A stretch of 64,000 bases of DNA from Halolamina pelagica (lineage in GTDB: Archaea; Halobacteriota; Halobacteria; Halobacteriales; Haloferacaceae). Made by a program: the position numbers and the translations under genes. The notes beneath the pieces are model-generated. The model ran no database searches. It was given only the letters and a program-made list of their open reading frames with translations, and was not told the origin of the DNA. This document shows positions 25,544 through 34,584 of the stretch, in pieces; position 1 is the stretch's first letter, and every line of letters starts with the position of its first letter. The stretch lies in contig NZ_FOXI01000009.1 in NCBI RefSeq assembly GCF_900115675.1, positions 1 to 64,000 on the forward strand, given 5' to 3'.

Positions 25544-28493
25544 CGTCCCATCCGAGTACGGCGTCGAACGCTCCATCCTCTCGTGGCTTGACGGCGTCGG
25601 ATGGGTAACCCACGGCCAAGACGGCGACAGAGGCGCGAAAACCCTTGACGACGCCTATGGGCGCGACAGTCACGAGGTCATCTACTGGAACCTACTCGCC
25701 GAGCAAGTCGTCGAGATCAACGACGCTGTCACCGAGGAGAACGTCGAGAAGTTCATCTCCTCGCTGAAGCGCGACCTCGATGCGGAGAACCTCATGGACG
25801 GCAACCGTGAGTTCTACCAACTGCTCACCAAGGGCAAGACCTTCTCCGTCCAGCGCGACGACGGCACGAGCGAGACGATCTACGTTGACCTAATCGACTA
25901 CGAGAACCCTGAGGACAATCGCTTCCACGCGGTGAATCAGTTCTCCGTCTCCCGCGAGACGACCATCCGCCCGGACGTGAACCTGTTCGTCAACGGGATT
26001 CCGCTGGTGACGATGGAACTCAAGAGTCTCGCACAGGATAACGACTGGCACGACGCTGTCAGCGACCTGCTGGCGTATCAGGAGGACGTGCCACGGCTGT
26101 TCGTCCCCGGCCTGTTCAACGTCGCCGCCGACACGATGGAACTCCGGTACGGCGCTGTCGGCGCGCCCAAGGAGTTCTACGAGCCGTGGAACGACGCCCC
26201 GGCGACGTTCGAGGACGATAACGAGATGCGGCAGGCGGTGACGGCGCTGTGCAACCCTTCGACGCTTCTCGATCTGGTGAAGCACTTCGTCTTCTACGAA
26301 CGACGAGCTGGCGGTGACGCGAAGATCGTCCCGCGCTACATGCAGTACTACGCGGTGAACCGAATCCTCGACCGCGTCGATGAAGGTGTCCACAAACGCG
26401 GCCTCATCTGGCACACCCAAGGGTCGGGGAAGTCGTTCACGATGCTGTACGCCGCCGAGAACCTGCTCAAACGTTCCGACGTGGCGAAGAACCCGCAGGT
26501 GTTCATCATCGTCGATACGGACAAGCTCAATAGCCAGATGCGCGACCAGCTGGCGAACCTCTCGCTGGAGCGGTGGACGGAGGCGGAGAGTATCGACCAC
26601 CTGCAAGAACTCATCGAGCGCGGGCAGAGCGAGCTGGTTCTCACGACCATCCAGAAGTTCGAGAACGTTGACCCCGACGTCCAAGGAAACGATGAGGTCG
26701 TCGTCATGTCCGACGAGGCCCACCGCTTCATGGAGGCTGACCTCGGTAGCCGCCTCGATGCGGCCTTACCCGACTGCTACCACTTCGGGTTCACCGGTAC
26801 GCCCGTCCGCGAGGGCGAGAAGCACGAAGACCGCAACACGTTCCAGGAGTTCTCTCCCGAGGGTGAGGACTACCTGCACCGCTACTCCGTGAAACAGGGT
26901 ATCGAGGACGGGCTGATTCTGCCGGTGTACTTCACACTCCGTCACGAGATGGAGTGGGAGATCGACGAGACGGGCCTGGACGAAGAGTTCGAGTCGGAGT
27001 TCCAGCGGATGACTACCGAGCAGAAGCGCGAGTTCATCCGCGACAACGTGAATGCGACGACGCTGGCGGAGATCGAGCCGCGTGTTGATCGCGCCGTCGA
27101 GGAGATCGACCAGCACTATGACCAGCACGTTGCCCCGAACGGCTGGAAGGGGATGGTCGTCACGCCGAGTCGGCGGTCGGCGGCGATGTACGGGGAACGC
27201 CTCATCGAGCGGCGTGGGGAGGATGCGGTCGATGTTCTCTACACCGCCACGAAGGACGACCCCGACATTATCGAGCAGTTCCACACGGACTCAGAGGAGC
27301 GCGACAGGATCGTGAAGGAATTCAAGGAGGACGGGAATCCCGAACTCCTCGTCGTCCACAACATGCTCCTGACGGGCTTCGATGCGCCGATACTCAAAAC
27401 GATGTACCTTGACCGCAACCTGAAGAACCACAACCTCATGCAGGCTATTGCCCGGACGAACCGGCCTGCTGAGGGGAAGGAGAACGGGGAGATCGTGGAC
27501 TTCCAGGGCGTGTTCGAGAACATCGACGAGGCGCTGGACTACGACGCTGAAACGAAGGAGTACGCCGCCCGCGACAAGGATGAACTGTTCGATGATCTCG
27601 TTGACCAGGTCGAATCGGTGATGGCGATCTTCGACGGAATCCCGAAGGCCGACACGCAGGAAGCGACTTACGAGGCAGTTAGTCGGGTAAGCACTCATCC
27701 AGAACGCCGTGAGTTCAAGCAGGGCTTCCGTCGGCTAGAGAACCTCTACGAGGCTGTCGCCCCGGATGGTCGCTTGGTGAGCGAAGGTATCGAGGACGAC
27801 TACAAGTGGCTGAGCCGAGTCCATGTCGCCTTCAAGCGCACTACCTCGGGCGACGACGACCCCGAGGAGGACATGCGGGAGAAGACACGGGAGATCATCA
27901 GCGACAACGTCGAAATCACAAAAATCAAGGACGAATTCCCTACCTACAAGCTCGGGGAGGAGTACCTCGAAGACGTTGAAGACCTCGACAATCCCGGCGT
28001 GAAGGCGTCGCAGATCGCCCACGCAACTCGGGAACACCTTCATCCACGGGAGAACCAGAACCCTCGGTACAAACGCCTGAGCGAACGCGTGACCGACATA
28101 GTCGAACGCTGGCAGAACGAGCAGATCAGCGACCCGAAGGCTGTTGAGGCACTGAAGTCGGTCGAAGACGCGGTGATGAGCGTCGAGGAAGATGCCGAGG
28201 AAGAAGGCATGGATGACGCGGAGTTCGCCATCTACACTCACCTCACCGAGGAGACGCCCGACGCTGTCGAGTCTGAGGAACAAGCGGAGGAGATCGCTGA
28301 GGAGATCGTCTCGCAGTTTCATGACCGCGTTGACCGCGACTACCCCGGCTGGAAGACGAACCAGCAGACCATCTCGGAGATTGAACGCATCCTGCTGGAC
28401 GTGATAGTTAATCAGCACGACCTCGGCCACCTAATTCGGGACGACGAGTTTGTGGACGCCCTACGCAACTACCTCATCCAGAACCATGGCTAA
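25536..28493 (+). CDS. hsdR: Type I restriction-modification R (restriction) subunit
   Basis: The 985-residue protein has an N-terminal PD-(D/E)XK nuclease (RPDVNLFVNGIPLVTMELKS, about 145-165), a SF2 helicase-translocase with Walker A HTQGSGKSFTM (about 290) and DEAH box SDEAHRF (about 390), a second RecA lobe (VVTPSRRSA; LLTGFDAPILKTMYLDR; QAIARTNR) and a helical C-terminal region for complex assembly. It translocates DNA and cuts at a distance from unmethylated sites. It starts 8 nt inside hsdS and ends 8 nt past the start of the metallopeptidase gene, so all four genes are translationally linked. Confidence 0.95.
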   Translation: MVSVPSEYGVERSILSWLDGVGWVTHGQDGDRGAKTLDDAYGRDSHEVIYWNLLAEQVVEINDAVTEENVEKFISSLKRDLDAENLMDGNREFYQLLTKGKTFSVQRDDGTSETIYVDLIDYENPEDNRFHAVNQFSVSRETTIRPDVNLFVNGIPLVTMELKSLAQDNDWHDAVSDLLAYQEDVPRLFVPGLFNVAADTMELRYGAVGAPKEFYEPWNDAPATFEDDNEMRQAVTALCNPSTLLDLVKHFVFYERRAGGDAKIVPRYMQYYAVNRILDRVDEGVHKRGLIWHTQGSGKSFTMLYAAENLLKRSDVAKNPQVFIIVDTDKLNSQMRDQLANLSLERWTEAESIDHLQELIERGQSELVLTTIQKFENVDPDVQGNDEVVVMSDEAHRFMEADLGSRLDAALPDCYHFGFTGTPVREGEKHEDRNTFQEFSPEGEDYLHRYSVKQGIEDGLILPVYFTLRHEMEWEIDETGLDEEFESEFQRMTTEQKREFIRDNVNATTLAEIEPRVDRAVEEIDQHYDQHVAPNGWKGMVVTPSRRSAAMYGERLIERRGEDAVDVLYTATKDDPDIIEQFHTDSEERDRIVKEFKEDGNPELLVVHNMLLTGFDAPILKTMYLDRNLKNHNLMQAIARTNRPAEGKENGEIVDFQGVFENIDEALDYDAETKEYAARDKDELFDDLVDQVESVMAIFDGIPKADTQEATYEAVSRVSTHPERREFKQGFRRLENLYEAVAPDGRLVSEGIEDDYKWLSRVHVAFKRTTSGDDDPEEDMREKTREIISDNVEITKIKDEFPTYKLGEEYLEDVEDLDNPGVKASQIAHATREHLHPRENQNPRYKRLSERVTDIVERWQNEQISDPKAVEALKSVEDAVMSVEEDAEEEGMDDAEFAIYTHLTEETPDAVESEEQAEEIAEEIVSQFHDRVDRDYPGWKTNQQTISEIERILLDVIVNQHDLGHLIRDDEFVDALRNYLIQNHG

Positions 28494-29208
28494 CGCACAA
28501 CTCCACGAGATCGAGCTGTTGGGGAACACCATCAAGTACGAAGTACGCCACAGCACCGACGCTTCGAAGCCCCGCATCGACGTGGATATTCACGGCGTCA
28601 CAGTCGTCCTTCCTGAGTCTCCGTCAGTCACGCCGGACGAGCTTCTCCACGACAACGCGGCGTGGGTCGTCGAGAAGACGAGAGGGTTCGAGAAGTACCG
28701 TGAGCAAGTGCCAGAACGCCGGTTCGCGGAGGGTGAGTTCTTCCCGTATCTCGGAGAGGAACACGAGGTTGTTGTCGAACAGCGCCCGTCATCGAGTGTC
28801 GTCGATGGAACGCTTCGACTTGCGAAACACCACGTCGAGGACACCTCCATCGAGCGCGCTCTGGAAACGCTGTACCGACGGAACGCACGACAACGGTTCG
28901 AGCGACGAGCGGACTACTTCGCGGAGCAGATGGGCGTCGGGTACGAGCAGATCGAGGTTCGGAACCAGCGCACTAAGTGGGGAAGTTGTTCCTCGAACGG
29001 AACGCTCGGCCTGAACTGGCGACTAATGATGGCTCCGCCGGAGATCGTCGATTACGTCGTCGTCCATGAACTCGCCCACCTCTGGGAGGCCAACCACAGC
29101 TCGGAGTTCTGGTCACTCGTCGCGGAGCATGACCCCGAGTACGAAGACCACTCGGAGTGGCTCACCGAGAACAGCGCTCGGCTGGTGTTCTCTGAAGACG
29201 ACCTTTGA
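28486..29208 (+). CDS. YgjP-like (DUF45) metallopeptidase in restriction operon
   Basis: The 240-residue protein ends in a zinc metallopeptidase domain: RNQRTKWGSCSSNGTLGLNWRLMMAPPEIVDYVVVHELAHL (about 158-200), with HELAH as the zinc site and a downstream conserved HSSEFW supplying the third ligand region. The N-terminal half is beta-rich. Start ATG 28486 overlaps the hsdR stop (ATGGCTAA). YgjP-like genes often accompany type I systems, but I know of no settled role; proteolytic control of restriction is a guess. Confidence 0.88.
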   Translation: MANAQLHEIELLGNTIKYEVRHSTDASKPRIDVDIHGVTVVLPESPSVTPDELLHDNAAWVVEKTRGFEKYREQVPERRFAEGEFFPYLGEEHEVVVEQRPSSSVVDGTLRLAKHHVEDTSIERALETLYRRNARQRFERRADYFAEQMGVGYEQIEVRNQRTKWGSCSSNGTLGLNWRLMMAPPEIVDYVVVHELAHLWEANHSSEFWSLVAEHDPEYEDHSEWLTENSARLVFSEDDL

Positions 29209-29436
29209 CTACTCTATCGGCGGTCGGAGATCGTGTTCTCGGAAGTCGTGTATCTGATCGTCCTCGATCTCGATCCGGTAGAGCAGGCTGTCTCGTTCGT
29301 TCCCCGTGGTTTCTCCGGCATCGTCGTCGAGTATTCGAACGACAGTTCCGTGCTTCCCATGTAGCTCATCGTGATCGGGATCGGTTTCCTCGGGAATGTC
29401 TACCCGAACACGGTCGCCATTCTCGAAGCGAGGCAT
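29209..29436 (-). CDS. SH3-like (KOW-type) small protein
   Basis: The 75-residue protein from ATG 29436 reads MPRFENGDRVRVDIPEETDPDHDELHGKHGTVVRILDDD...YRIEIEDDQIHDFREHDLRPP, a small beta-barrel of the nitrile-hydratase-beta/KOW kind common in haloarchaea. The longer frame back to 29532 adds a non-homologous leader. Its stop abuts that of the metallopeptidase gene tail to tail, with no spacer. Confidence 0.7.
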   Translation of the reverse strand: MPRFENGDRVRVDIPEETDPDHDELHGKHGTVVRILDDDAGETTGNERDSLLYRIEIEDDQIHDFREHDLRPPIE

Positions 29437-29541
29437 CTGGTAAAGTCGTTCGGACGAGAGTGCTTGACTCTGGCTTATCGACATTCCTGACGAACTCCAA
29501 CGTCTTGTTGCACATGACTCTCGGTGATGCACCCGGATCTA

Positions 29542-29600
29542 GCTCTGTTGAAAGCCTCAGCCCGTGATAGATATGGGGAAGGTCTGTAAGTACAGAGGAT
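29542..29600 (+). repeat. Degenerate left-end repeat before the histidine kinase
   Basis: GCTCTGTTGAAAGCCTCAGCC...GTAAGTACAGAG resembles the left end of the 752-bp unit and 34362-34420. It lies 38 bp downstream of the kinase stop; an inverted relative (31332-31430) lies upstream of the kinase start. Confidence 0.5.
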
Positions 29601-29637
29601 ACAGTTCGCAGAGCGGTCCACTTCACTCAGTACGGGT

Positions 29638-31287
29638 TCACGCCACGGTTTCAACACCGGTAATCTCGAACCGAGCTCCACCAACATCACTCTCAGTCAC
29701 TTCAATCTCCCACCCGTGCGCACCGACCATTTCGTCAACGATAGCGAGCCCAAACCCAGTCCCCTCCTCGCGGGTTGTATATCCCGGCTCGAACACGGAG
29801 TCACGGTCACTCTCGGATATCCCCGGGCCATCATCGGATATGTAGAATCCTTCCTGGTCAGGCAACGCACCAACCGTGACCGTCACATCCGGGCCACCGT
29901 GATCCACAGCGTTTCGAAACAGGTTTTCGAACAGTCGCTGCAGACGGGTCGGGTCCGCTTTGAACTCTAAGTCGTCAGCGACCCGCAATTCCGCAGTATT
30001 TGTTTCCACCATCTTCCAACAGCTGCTTGCAACCGACGAGAGTGACACTGCATCCCACTGATCGACCGGGTTTCCCTCACGGGCGAGCGTGAGAATTTGC
30101 TCAATTAGGTCGTCCATCCGGGTTAAGGCCCGATCAACAGCCTCCGCATGGGGATTATCTGCTGCCATCCCTTCCTCCTCGCGCAGCAACTCGAACCGGC
30201 CAGTGGCCACATTGAGCGGGTTGCGGAGGTCGTGGCTCACTAAACTAGCGAACCGTTCAAGACGTTCGTTCTGCCGCTCTACCTCCTCACGGTACATCTC
30301 ACGGTCGGTCACATCGGTGAGTACGATTGTCCGACCGAGCCCAGCTTTCGCCGTCCCATAGGGGGCCTCTGTAACACGGTAATACCGTATGGAACCCTCC
30401 TGCTGCAGCTTCAGAATCGGGTTATCGCTATCGAGACAATCGGCCACCTCGGGGAGTATCGTCTCCAGATGGATACCCTCTGTACCGTCGAGGTCGGGAA
30501 ACAAGGTCCGTGCAGCACGATTCGTGTCTCGGATGTGGTTGTCCGCGTCGAGCGCGATGATTGGTACGTCCCGTTCACCGGCTAGTTGCACAGCGTCGAA
30601 CCGATCAATGTAGACGAATGCGACACCGACAGCGAAGACGGCCACTCCGAGCGGCTCGTAAGTGATGTCGATGAGGAGAGGCGTCGTGTACCCGGCGATG
30701 TCGAACACGACTGGGAGCCCGGTGATTCCAACGAGCGCAAAGAGCGCACGTGTGTCGAGGTCAATTTGGGTGAACAGTTCTAGTAGCATGAAGTAGCCGA
30801 CAAAGGCCAGTGCATACGAGAGCCCCATTGCAGTCCAGTGAAGCGGACCTGTGTACACAGATAGATGGGGGAACGGGGTGGCAACGGCTGTTGTCGTGAA
30901 ATATGCATGGTGGAGAGGGTTGGTGACCTTCACCGCGACAAGTACGACGTAGACAACGACAGCAAGGCGACGATATGTCGGATTTTGGTGGTACGTCCGA
31001 CCGGTGTACGCAGAGCAGAAATAGAGCCATGCGCCGACAGCTGCGAGACCCACCACTAGTCCAATTGTATACCACCCGAGTTTGAGTTCCGTCGTCGGGG
31101 ACACGAGAAATCCAACATGGGCAGTCGCCCAGCTACCGCTCGTCAGCAGGAGTGCCCATAATCCACGTCGCGTGTCGGAGTCGGTGATACGCTGAAGTTG
31201 GGTGAGGCTTACAAAACAGGCTAGTGCAGCCACGGTGAACAAACAGACGTAGAGTACAAATAGTGGCGACGCCGACAGGACAGCCAT
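29638..31287 (-). CDS. Sensor histidine kinase with 7TM N-terminal region and PAS domain
   Basis: The 549-residue protein from ATG 31287 has about seven transmembrane helices (about 5-215), the arrangement of the 7TM histidine-kinase sensor family, a PAS domain (about 220-330: VPIIALDADNHIRDTNRAARTLFPD), HisKA with the phosphoacceptor in LVSHDLRNPLN (about 355-365) and HATPase with N box NLFRNAVDHGG, G1 DDGPGIS and G2 GTGFGLAIV. There is no receiver domain and no response-regulator gene beside it, so it is an orphan kinase. An upstream ATG at 31341 overlaps the repeat and is less likely. Confidence 0.9.
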   Translation of the reverse strand: MAVLSASPLFVLYVCLFTVAALACFVSLTQLQRITDSDTRRGLWALLLTSGSWATAHVGFLVSPTTELKLGWYTIGLVVGLAAVGAWLYFCSAYTGRTYHQNPTYRRLAVVVYVVLVAVKVTNPLHHAYFTTTAVATPFPHLSVYTGPLHWTAMGLSYALAFVGYFMLLELFTQIDLDTRALFALVGITGLPVVFDIAGYTTPLLIDITYEPLGVAVFAVGVAFVYIDRFDAVQLAGERDVPIIALDADNHIRDTNRAARTLFPDLDGTEGIHLETILPEVADCLDSDNPILKLQQEGSIRYYRVTEAPYGTAKAGLGRTIVLTDVTDREMYREEVERQNERLERFASLVSHDLRNPLNVATGRFELLREEEGMAADNPHAEAVDRALTRMDDLIEQILTLAREGNPVDQWDAVSLSSVASSCWKMVETNTAELRVADDLEFKADPTRLQRLFENLFRNAVDHGGPDVTVTVGALPDQEGFYISDDGPGISESDRDSVFEPGYTTREEGTGFGLAIVDEMVGAHGWEIEVTESDVGGARFEITGVETVA

Positions 31288-31331
31288 AGCGTATTCTATC
31301 AGAGATGTAAATAATAGTCTGCCGGAAACAT

Positions 31332-31430
31332 GCAACCCCACTTACCGACTGTTTCACACTGAATCCCCAGGTGTAATCCGACTCGATGTGGCGAACCGCT
31401 TCGCTAGTGTCTGACCAATAAGATTTGAAT
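31332..31430 (-). repeat. Degenerate repeat upstream of the histidine kinase
   Basis: On the minus strand it reads ATTCAAATCTTATTGGTCAGACACT...GTGAAACAGTCGGTAAGTGGGGTTGC, matching both halves of the left end at 15553-15621 but with about 40 extra bases between them. 35729-35820 shares the extra part. Confidence 0.5.
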
Positions 31431-31477
31431 GGCTAAGTCGTGGGTGTTGCGAGAAGGCTGGTGCGGCATGCGTGCTA

Positions 31478-31786
31478 TTATTCGTCCGGGTCGTAGATCT
31501 TCCGGACCCAGGATCCTTCTGAAAGTTTTAATTGGATTTCTTCGCCGTCATCCCACTGGTTGTCGAACCCGCCGAACATGTAGCCACAGCCTTCGTCAAG
31601 TGTGATATCGTCGTTGAACACCACACAGGGTCGCTGGACATCGCCTCTGTCGCTGTTCCCGAGCATGACCTTCTGGTGCGGTTCGTGATTTCGGAGATCG
31701 ATGGTGTAGTTGACGAACGCTTTCGTCTTGACAAACCCGTTCGTTCCGTCGAACTCGTCAATGTGGATGAACGGCGGGCTACTCAT
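31478..31786 (-). CDS. Unknown acidic protein, operon with zinc-ribbon protein
   Basis: The 102-residue protein has a beta-rich look (FVKTKAFVNYTIDLRNHEPHQKVMLGNSDRGDVQRPCVVFNDDI) and no motif I recognise. Its start overlaps the stop of 31783-32169 by 4 nt, so the two are cotranscribed and probably act together. Confidence 0.6.
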   Translation of the reverse strand: MSSPPFIHIDEFDGTNGFVKTKAFVNYTIDLRNHEPHQKVMLGNSDRGDVQRPCVVFNDDITLDEGCGYMFGGFDNQWDDGEEIQLKLSEGSWVRKIYDPDE

Positions 31787-32169
31787 CGGTTCTCACCACC
31801 GTGAACGACGGTGACCTGACCACAGGTTTGGACGGCGGGTTGTGGGCTACCGCAGGTGGGACAGTGCGTGTGAGTGATCGGGTCTATGAGGTCATCGCAC
31901 GCATCGCACATCACGAGGCCGCTGTGTTGGAGGCGGCCGTCGTTGATGAGTACGGTTCGTAGCCACCCATCACGGACGAGCATCAGTGCGTCTGTGGGTT
32001 CGTAGAGCCGTGCGTGGCTGCACTCGGCTGCTGGCGCGTCAACGGGTGTGGCGCTGAACCAGGCTGATGCGAGCGGTTGGTCTGCAGGGGTTCGTTCGTG
32101 CCAGCGGTCACGGGCGTGTTGTTTGATTAGCGGGAGATACGTCTGGTCGAGGTTGATGAGTACGGACAT
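31783..32169 (-). CDS. Zinc-ribbon protein, unknown function
   Basis: The 128-residue protein has an N-terminal alpha/beta part (about 1-80) and a C-terminal zinc ribbon CDACDDLIDPITHTHCPTCGS (about 87-107). It is the first gene of a two-gene unit. A nucleic-acid or protein-binding role is a guess from the ribbon. Confidence 0.65.
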   Translation of the reverse strand: MSVLINLDQTYLPLIKQHARDRWHERTPADQPLASAWFSATPVDAPAAECSHARLYEPTDALMLVRDGWLRTVLINDGRLQHSGLVMCDACDDLIDPITHTHCPTCGSPQPAVQTCGQVTVVHGGENR

Positions 32170-32707
32170 CTATCGAATGGATTGTTTGGAACAGTTCGTC
32201 GCCGTCTGGGAGCCAGTGGCTGCCAGTAGAACATATCGAACGTTGGCCAGCGTTGCCACTAGCCGCGTCGATATGTGCTATGGTGATTGAGACCCGACGA
32301 AACAGCGCTTCGACAAGGACTGATACCTCTCGGCGATGTGTCGAAGGACCTCTATGGGGTGTCGCTGGCTAACGACGAGAACGATGCGGGCGCGAATCGC
32401 GCGTACGGACTAAGGTACGTACGAAGGGGTTCGCCTGACTGGGCGAAGCGATCAATCTCCCGCGCGTAATGGGCATCGAAGCCTCTTTCGAAACCCGAAG
32501 AGGGGATCAGAATTTTCGAAGGACCCCGAATGGTTTGGGGAGACAATTCGCGCATTAACTGGCAGCCAAGCCGTCTCTCCGCCTTATGGCGGAACCGACG
32601 ACCCTCACTGCGCATATTGTCGCAAGGAATACTTAAACAGAAATTACTTGAAGGAATAGTAGATGAAGTATTGATTCTTATAGCGCATATATGGCAAACA
32701 GACTGTA
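32170..32707. other. Gene-free region of about 540 bp
   Basis: Short frames occur on both strands (for example 32287-32469 plus and 32352-32711 minus) but none shows a familiar pattern or the acidic bias of real haloarchaeal proteins. It may hold decayed genes. It is the upstream region of the zinc-ribbon operon to its left. Confidence 0.4.
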
Positions 32708-33388
32708 TCAACCACCTTCTCCCTTGGTACTAGTGTCCGTGGCAGCGTCTGATTCGTCCCACTCATCCGGACCAAAAAATGCCTCTTTTTTCAATTCTCG
32801 CTTGACGAGCTGGGACACACTATATAGATCCGCTTTCGAAACATCACGCTCATCTAGTAGATCTCGGTAGTCTGAATCGTCAAGCATCCGTGTCGGCAAG
32901 TCATCCGCATCAAGATCGGACAAGACATCGTCAGGGTATCGCCGAGATCGGTCCCACTCGACAACCACTTTAATTGTTGCTAGTGCAACTTTTCCAAGCC
33001 GTTTCTGCCGACCAAACCGATCCAGATTCATCGTTGTAATCGCAGCAACCGCCATACGTTGCTGGTGGGTCGGAAGATCAAGAGCAGAGCAGAACGATTC
33101 AGTAATACGCTTTTTGTCACGAGCAGCTTCACGAGTACTGTGGTTTCCGTCGGACCGATGCCGGCCTTCGTTGTGTCGGATGAGTTTATCAATATCGCCG
33201 CCAGCGCTTCCGATCCCGACACGAGTGTCACCGAACGCATCGTACCCCGTTGTGTACTTCACAGGTGAATGATCGAGTTCTTGTTGCCGGGAGGGCTTTT
33301 GTTCTGGAGTTTCCTCAACAAGATACTGATCAGTCTCCGCTGCCCTGTTGTCGTCTTGTTCTGTTTCGTCGTTTATGCTCTCTCTCAC
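32708..33388 (-). CDS. Protein with TFB/cyclin-like helical domain
   Basis: The 226-residue protein has a disordered acidic N-terminus (about 1-50) and a helical core, TREAARDKKRITESFCSALDLPTHQQRMAVAAITTMNLDRFGRQKRLGKVALATIKVVVEWDRSR (about 85-150). This core looks like the cyclin fold of transcription factor B and of the haloarchaeal proteins annotated as RNA polymerase subunit epsilon. No zinc ribbon or B-finger is present. It may modulate transcription of the element; the family call is tentative. Confidence 0.5.
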   Translation of the reverse strand: MRESINDETEQDDNRAAETDQYLVEETPEQKPSRQQELDHSPVKYTTGYDAFGDTRVGIGSAGGDIDKLIRHNEGRHRSDGNHSTREAARDKKRITESFCSALDLPTHQQRMAVAAITTMNLDRFGRQKRLGKVALATIKVVVEWDRSRRYPDDVLSDLDADDLPTRMLDDSDYRDLLDERDVSKADLYSVSQLVKRELKKEAFFGPDEWDESDAATDTSTKGEGG

Positions 33389-33509
33389 AGTTGACTCCCG
33401 AGTCCTGTGAAGACTATTACCATCTACCCTTTTAATTTATTTGACTAATGGGGGTGTGAGGGTATGTTGAGAGTAGGAGGATTGACCTCCAGAGTCAGGA
33501 TTACGCTCC

Positions 33510-33824
33510 TCATGCCCAGTCGTGATTGTTGATGCCTTCGTAGTGTTTTAAACGGCTGTTGATCTCCCAAGATTCCCAGTTACACTCGTGGTAGAGGACG
33601 TCGGCGAGTTTGTCGAAGTTGCTTTTGTCGAGTTCGATACCGCGGTTTCCACGGTAGGTGATGTAGGGTTCGCTCCGCAGGTCAGCGTAGACCTCACGGG
33701 CGGTCGGATAGTCATCATCGATTGCTGAGAGATTCAGGAGAGCGTCCTCTGTGATAGGTGTGCCCCATCTGTGTTTCGCTATCATCGTCGCCAAGAGGGA
33801 ACATTTCACCGACGGCTTCTCCAT
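33510..33824 (-). CDS. Unknown small protein, probably DNA-binding
   Basis: The 104-residue protein from ATG 33824 follows a TATA box (33847-33854) at 26 nt, which favours this start over the ATG at 33842. The sequence SLLATMIAKHRWGTPITEDALLNLSAIDDDYPTAREVYADLRSEPYITYRGNRGIELD reads like a winged helix with a wing at YRGNRG. It is divergent from the wHTH gene at 33918-34259. Confidence 0.55.
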   Translation of the reverse strand: MEKPSVKCSLLATMIAKHRWGTPITEDALLNLSAIDDDYPTAREVYADLRSEPYITYRGNRGIELDKSNFDKLADVLYHECNWESWEINSRLKHYEGINNHDWA

Positions 33825-33846
33825 ACCAAGTGGATAATCCACGTTC

Positions 33847-33894
33847 TATATAAACTCTGTTAATGACAGTTAACGGTAGTGGAAACACTTATAC
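33847..33894. promoter_or_regulatory. Divergent promoters with central palindrome
   Basis: TATATAAA (33847-33854) is about 26 nt from the minus-strand start 33824. CTTATAC (33888-33894) is about 27 nt from the plus-strand start 33918. GTTAA...TTAAC (33859-33874) lies between them and could bind a dimeric regulator of both genes. Confidence 0.5.
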
Positions 33895-33917
33895 ACGCAG
33901 GGGAGTTTATTCTCTGT

Positions 33918-34259
33918 ATGAGCAATATGGAGCAGGCAGACGACCGAGGGGCGAAGAAGGAACTCCGGAAGGAGCATCCCAGCGGGTGGCTCTATCTTAC
34001 GCGGCACGACGCAGTCCCCATCCTGGTAGACGCGTTGCTCGACCTCCCGCCGAACCGCGAGTTCAACAAAACCGAGCTTGCAGAGCACGCTGGCGTCACG
34101 CGCCAAACCGTTGGCAACTATACTGATCTCCTGCTTGAGGTCGAACTTATTGAGGAAGTACCGAACACATCACCGAGCCGGTATCGAGTCGCGGACAGCG
34201 ACGTCGTCCAAGAACTATTCGAGCTGAACAGCGCGCTCAACAATATCGGTGACGCGTAG
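33918..34259 (+). CDS. Winged-helix DNA-binding protein
   Basis: The 113-residue protein has ILVDALLDLPPNREFNKTELAEHAGVTRQTVGNYTDLLLEVELIEEVPNTSPSRYRV (about 32-88), a clear wHTH with recognition helix VTRQTVGNYTDLL. ATG 33918 fits the TATA box at 33888-33894. It likely regulates itself and the divergent gene through the shared intergenic palindrome. Confidence 0.8.
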   Translation: MSNMEQADDRGAKKELRKEHPSGWLYLTRHDAVPILVDALLDLPPNREFNKTELAEHAGVTRQTVGNYTDLLLEVELIEEVPNTSPSRYRVADSDVVQELFELNSALNNIGDA

Positions 34260-34361
34260 ATGAGACGAAAGCAGGTATTCAGTCTCCGATCTATTCAGTT
34301 AGTACTATTTACTAACGTATTATCGTAGTCGGCTCGGTATCCTGCAAAATTGGAATTGTTT

Positions 34362-34420
34362 GACCGGGTTGAAACCCTCAGCCTGTGACAGATTTGGGTG
34401 TCGGTAAGTACAACCTCTGT
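34362..34420 (+). repeat. Degenerate left-end repeat
   Basis: GGGTTGAAACCCTCAGCCTGTGACAG...GTCGGTAAGTACAACC matches the repeat at 29542-29600. The gap 34260-34584 contains nothing else I can call. It lies left of the gene at 34585-35652, whose other side has an inverted relative (35729-35820). Confidence 0.5.
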
Positions 34421-34584
34421 ATCGATCACGTCAATTCTGACAGAAGTCAAGGCGTTTTCGAAGGCGCTGTTGAACACAGCTCAAAGACCTACTGGATAGA
34501 TTATGGCTCCTCGTAGAAACCGGTCTCAAGGGCTTGGAACCGAAGAACCTGAAGTTCATATGATAGTAGAATAAATGCCTAACA

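Noticed and set aside
32352-32711. 119-codon minus-strand frame
   Set aside because: The composition is basic and Cys/Ser-rich, unlike the acidic neighbours, and there is no promoter or motif. I left the region as gene-free.
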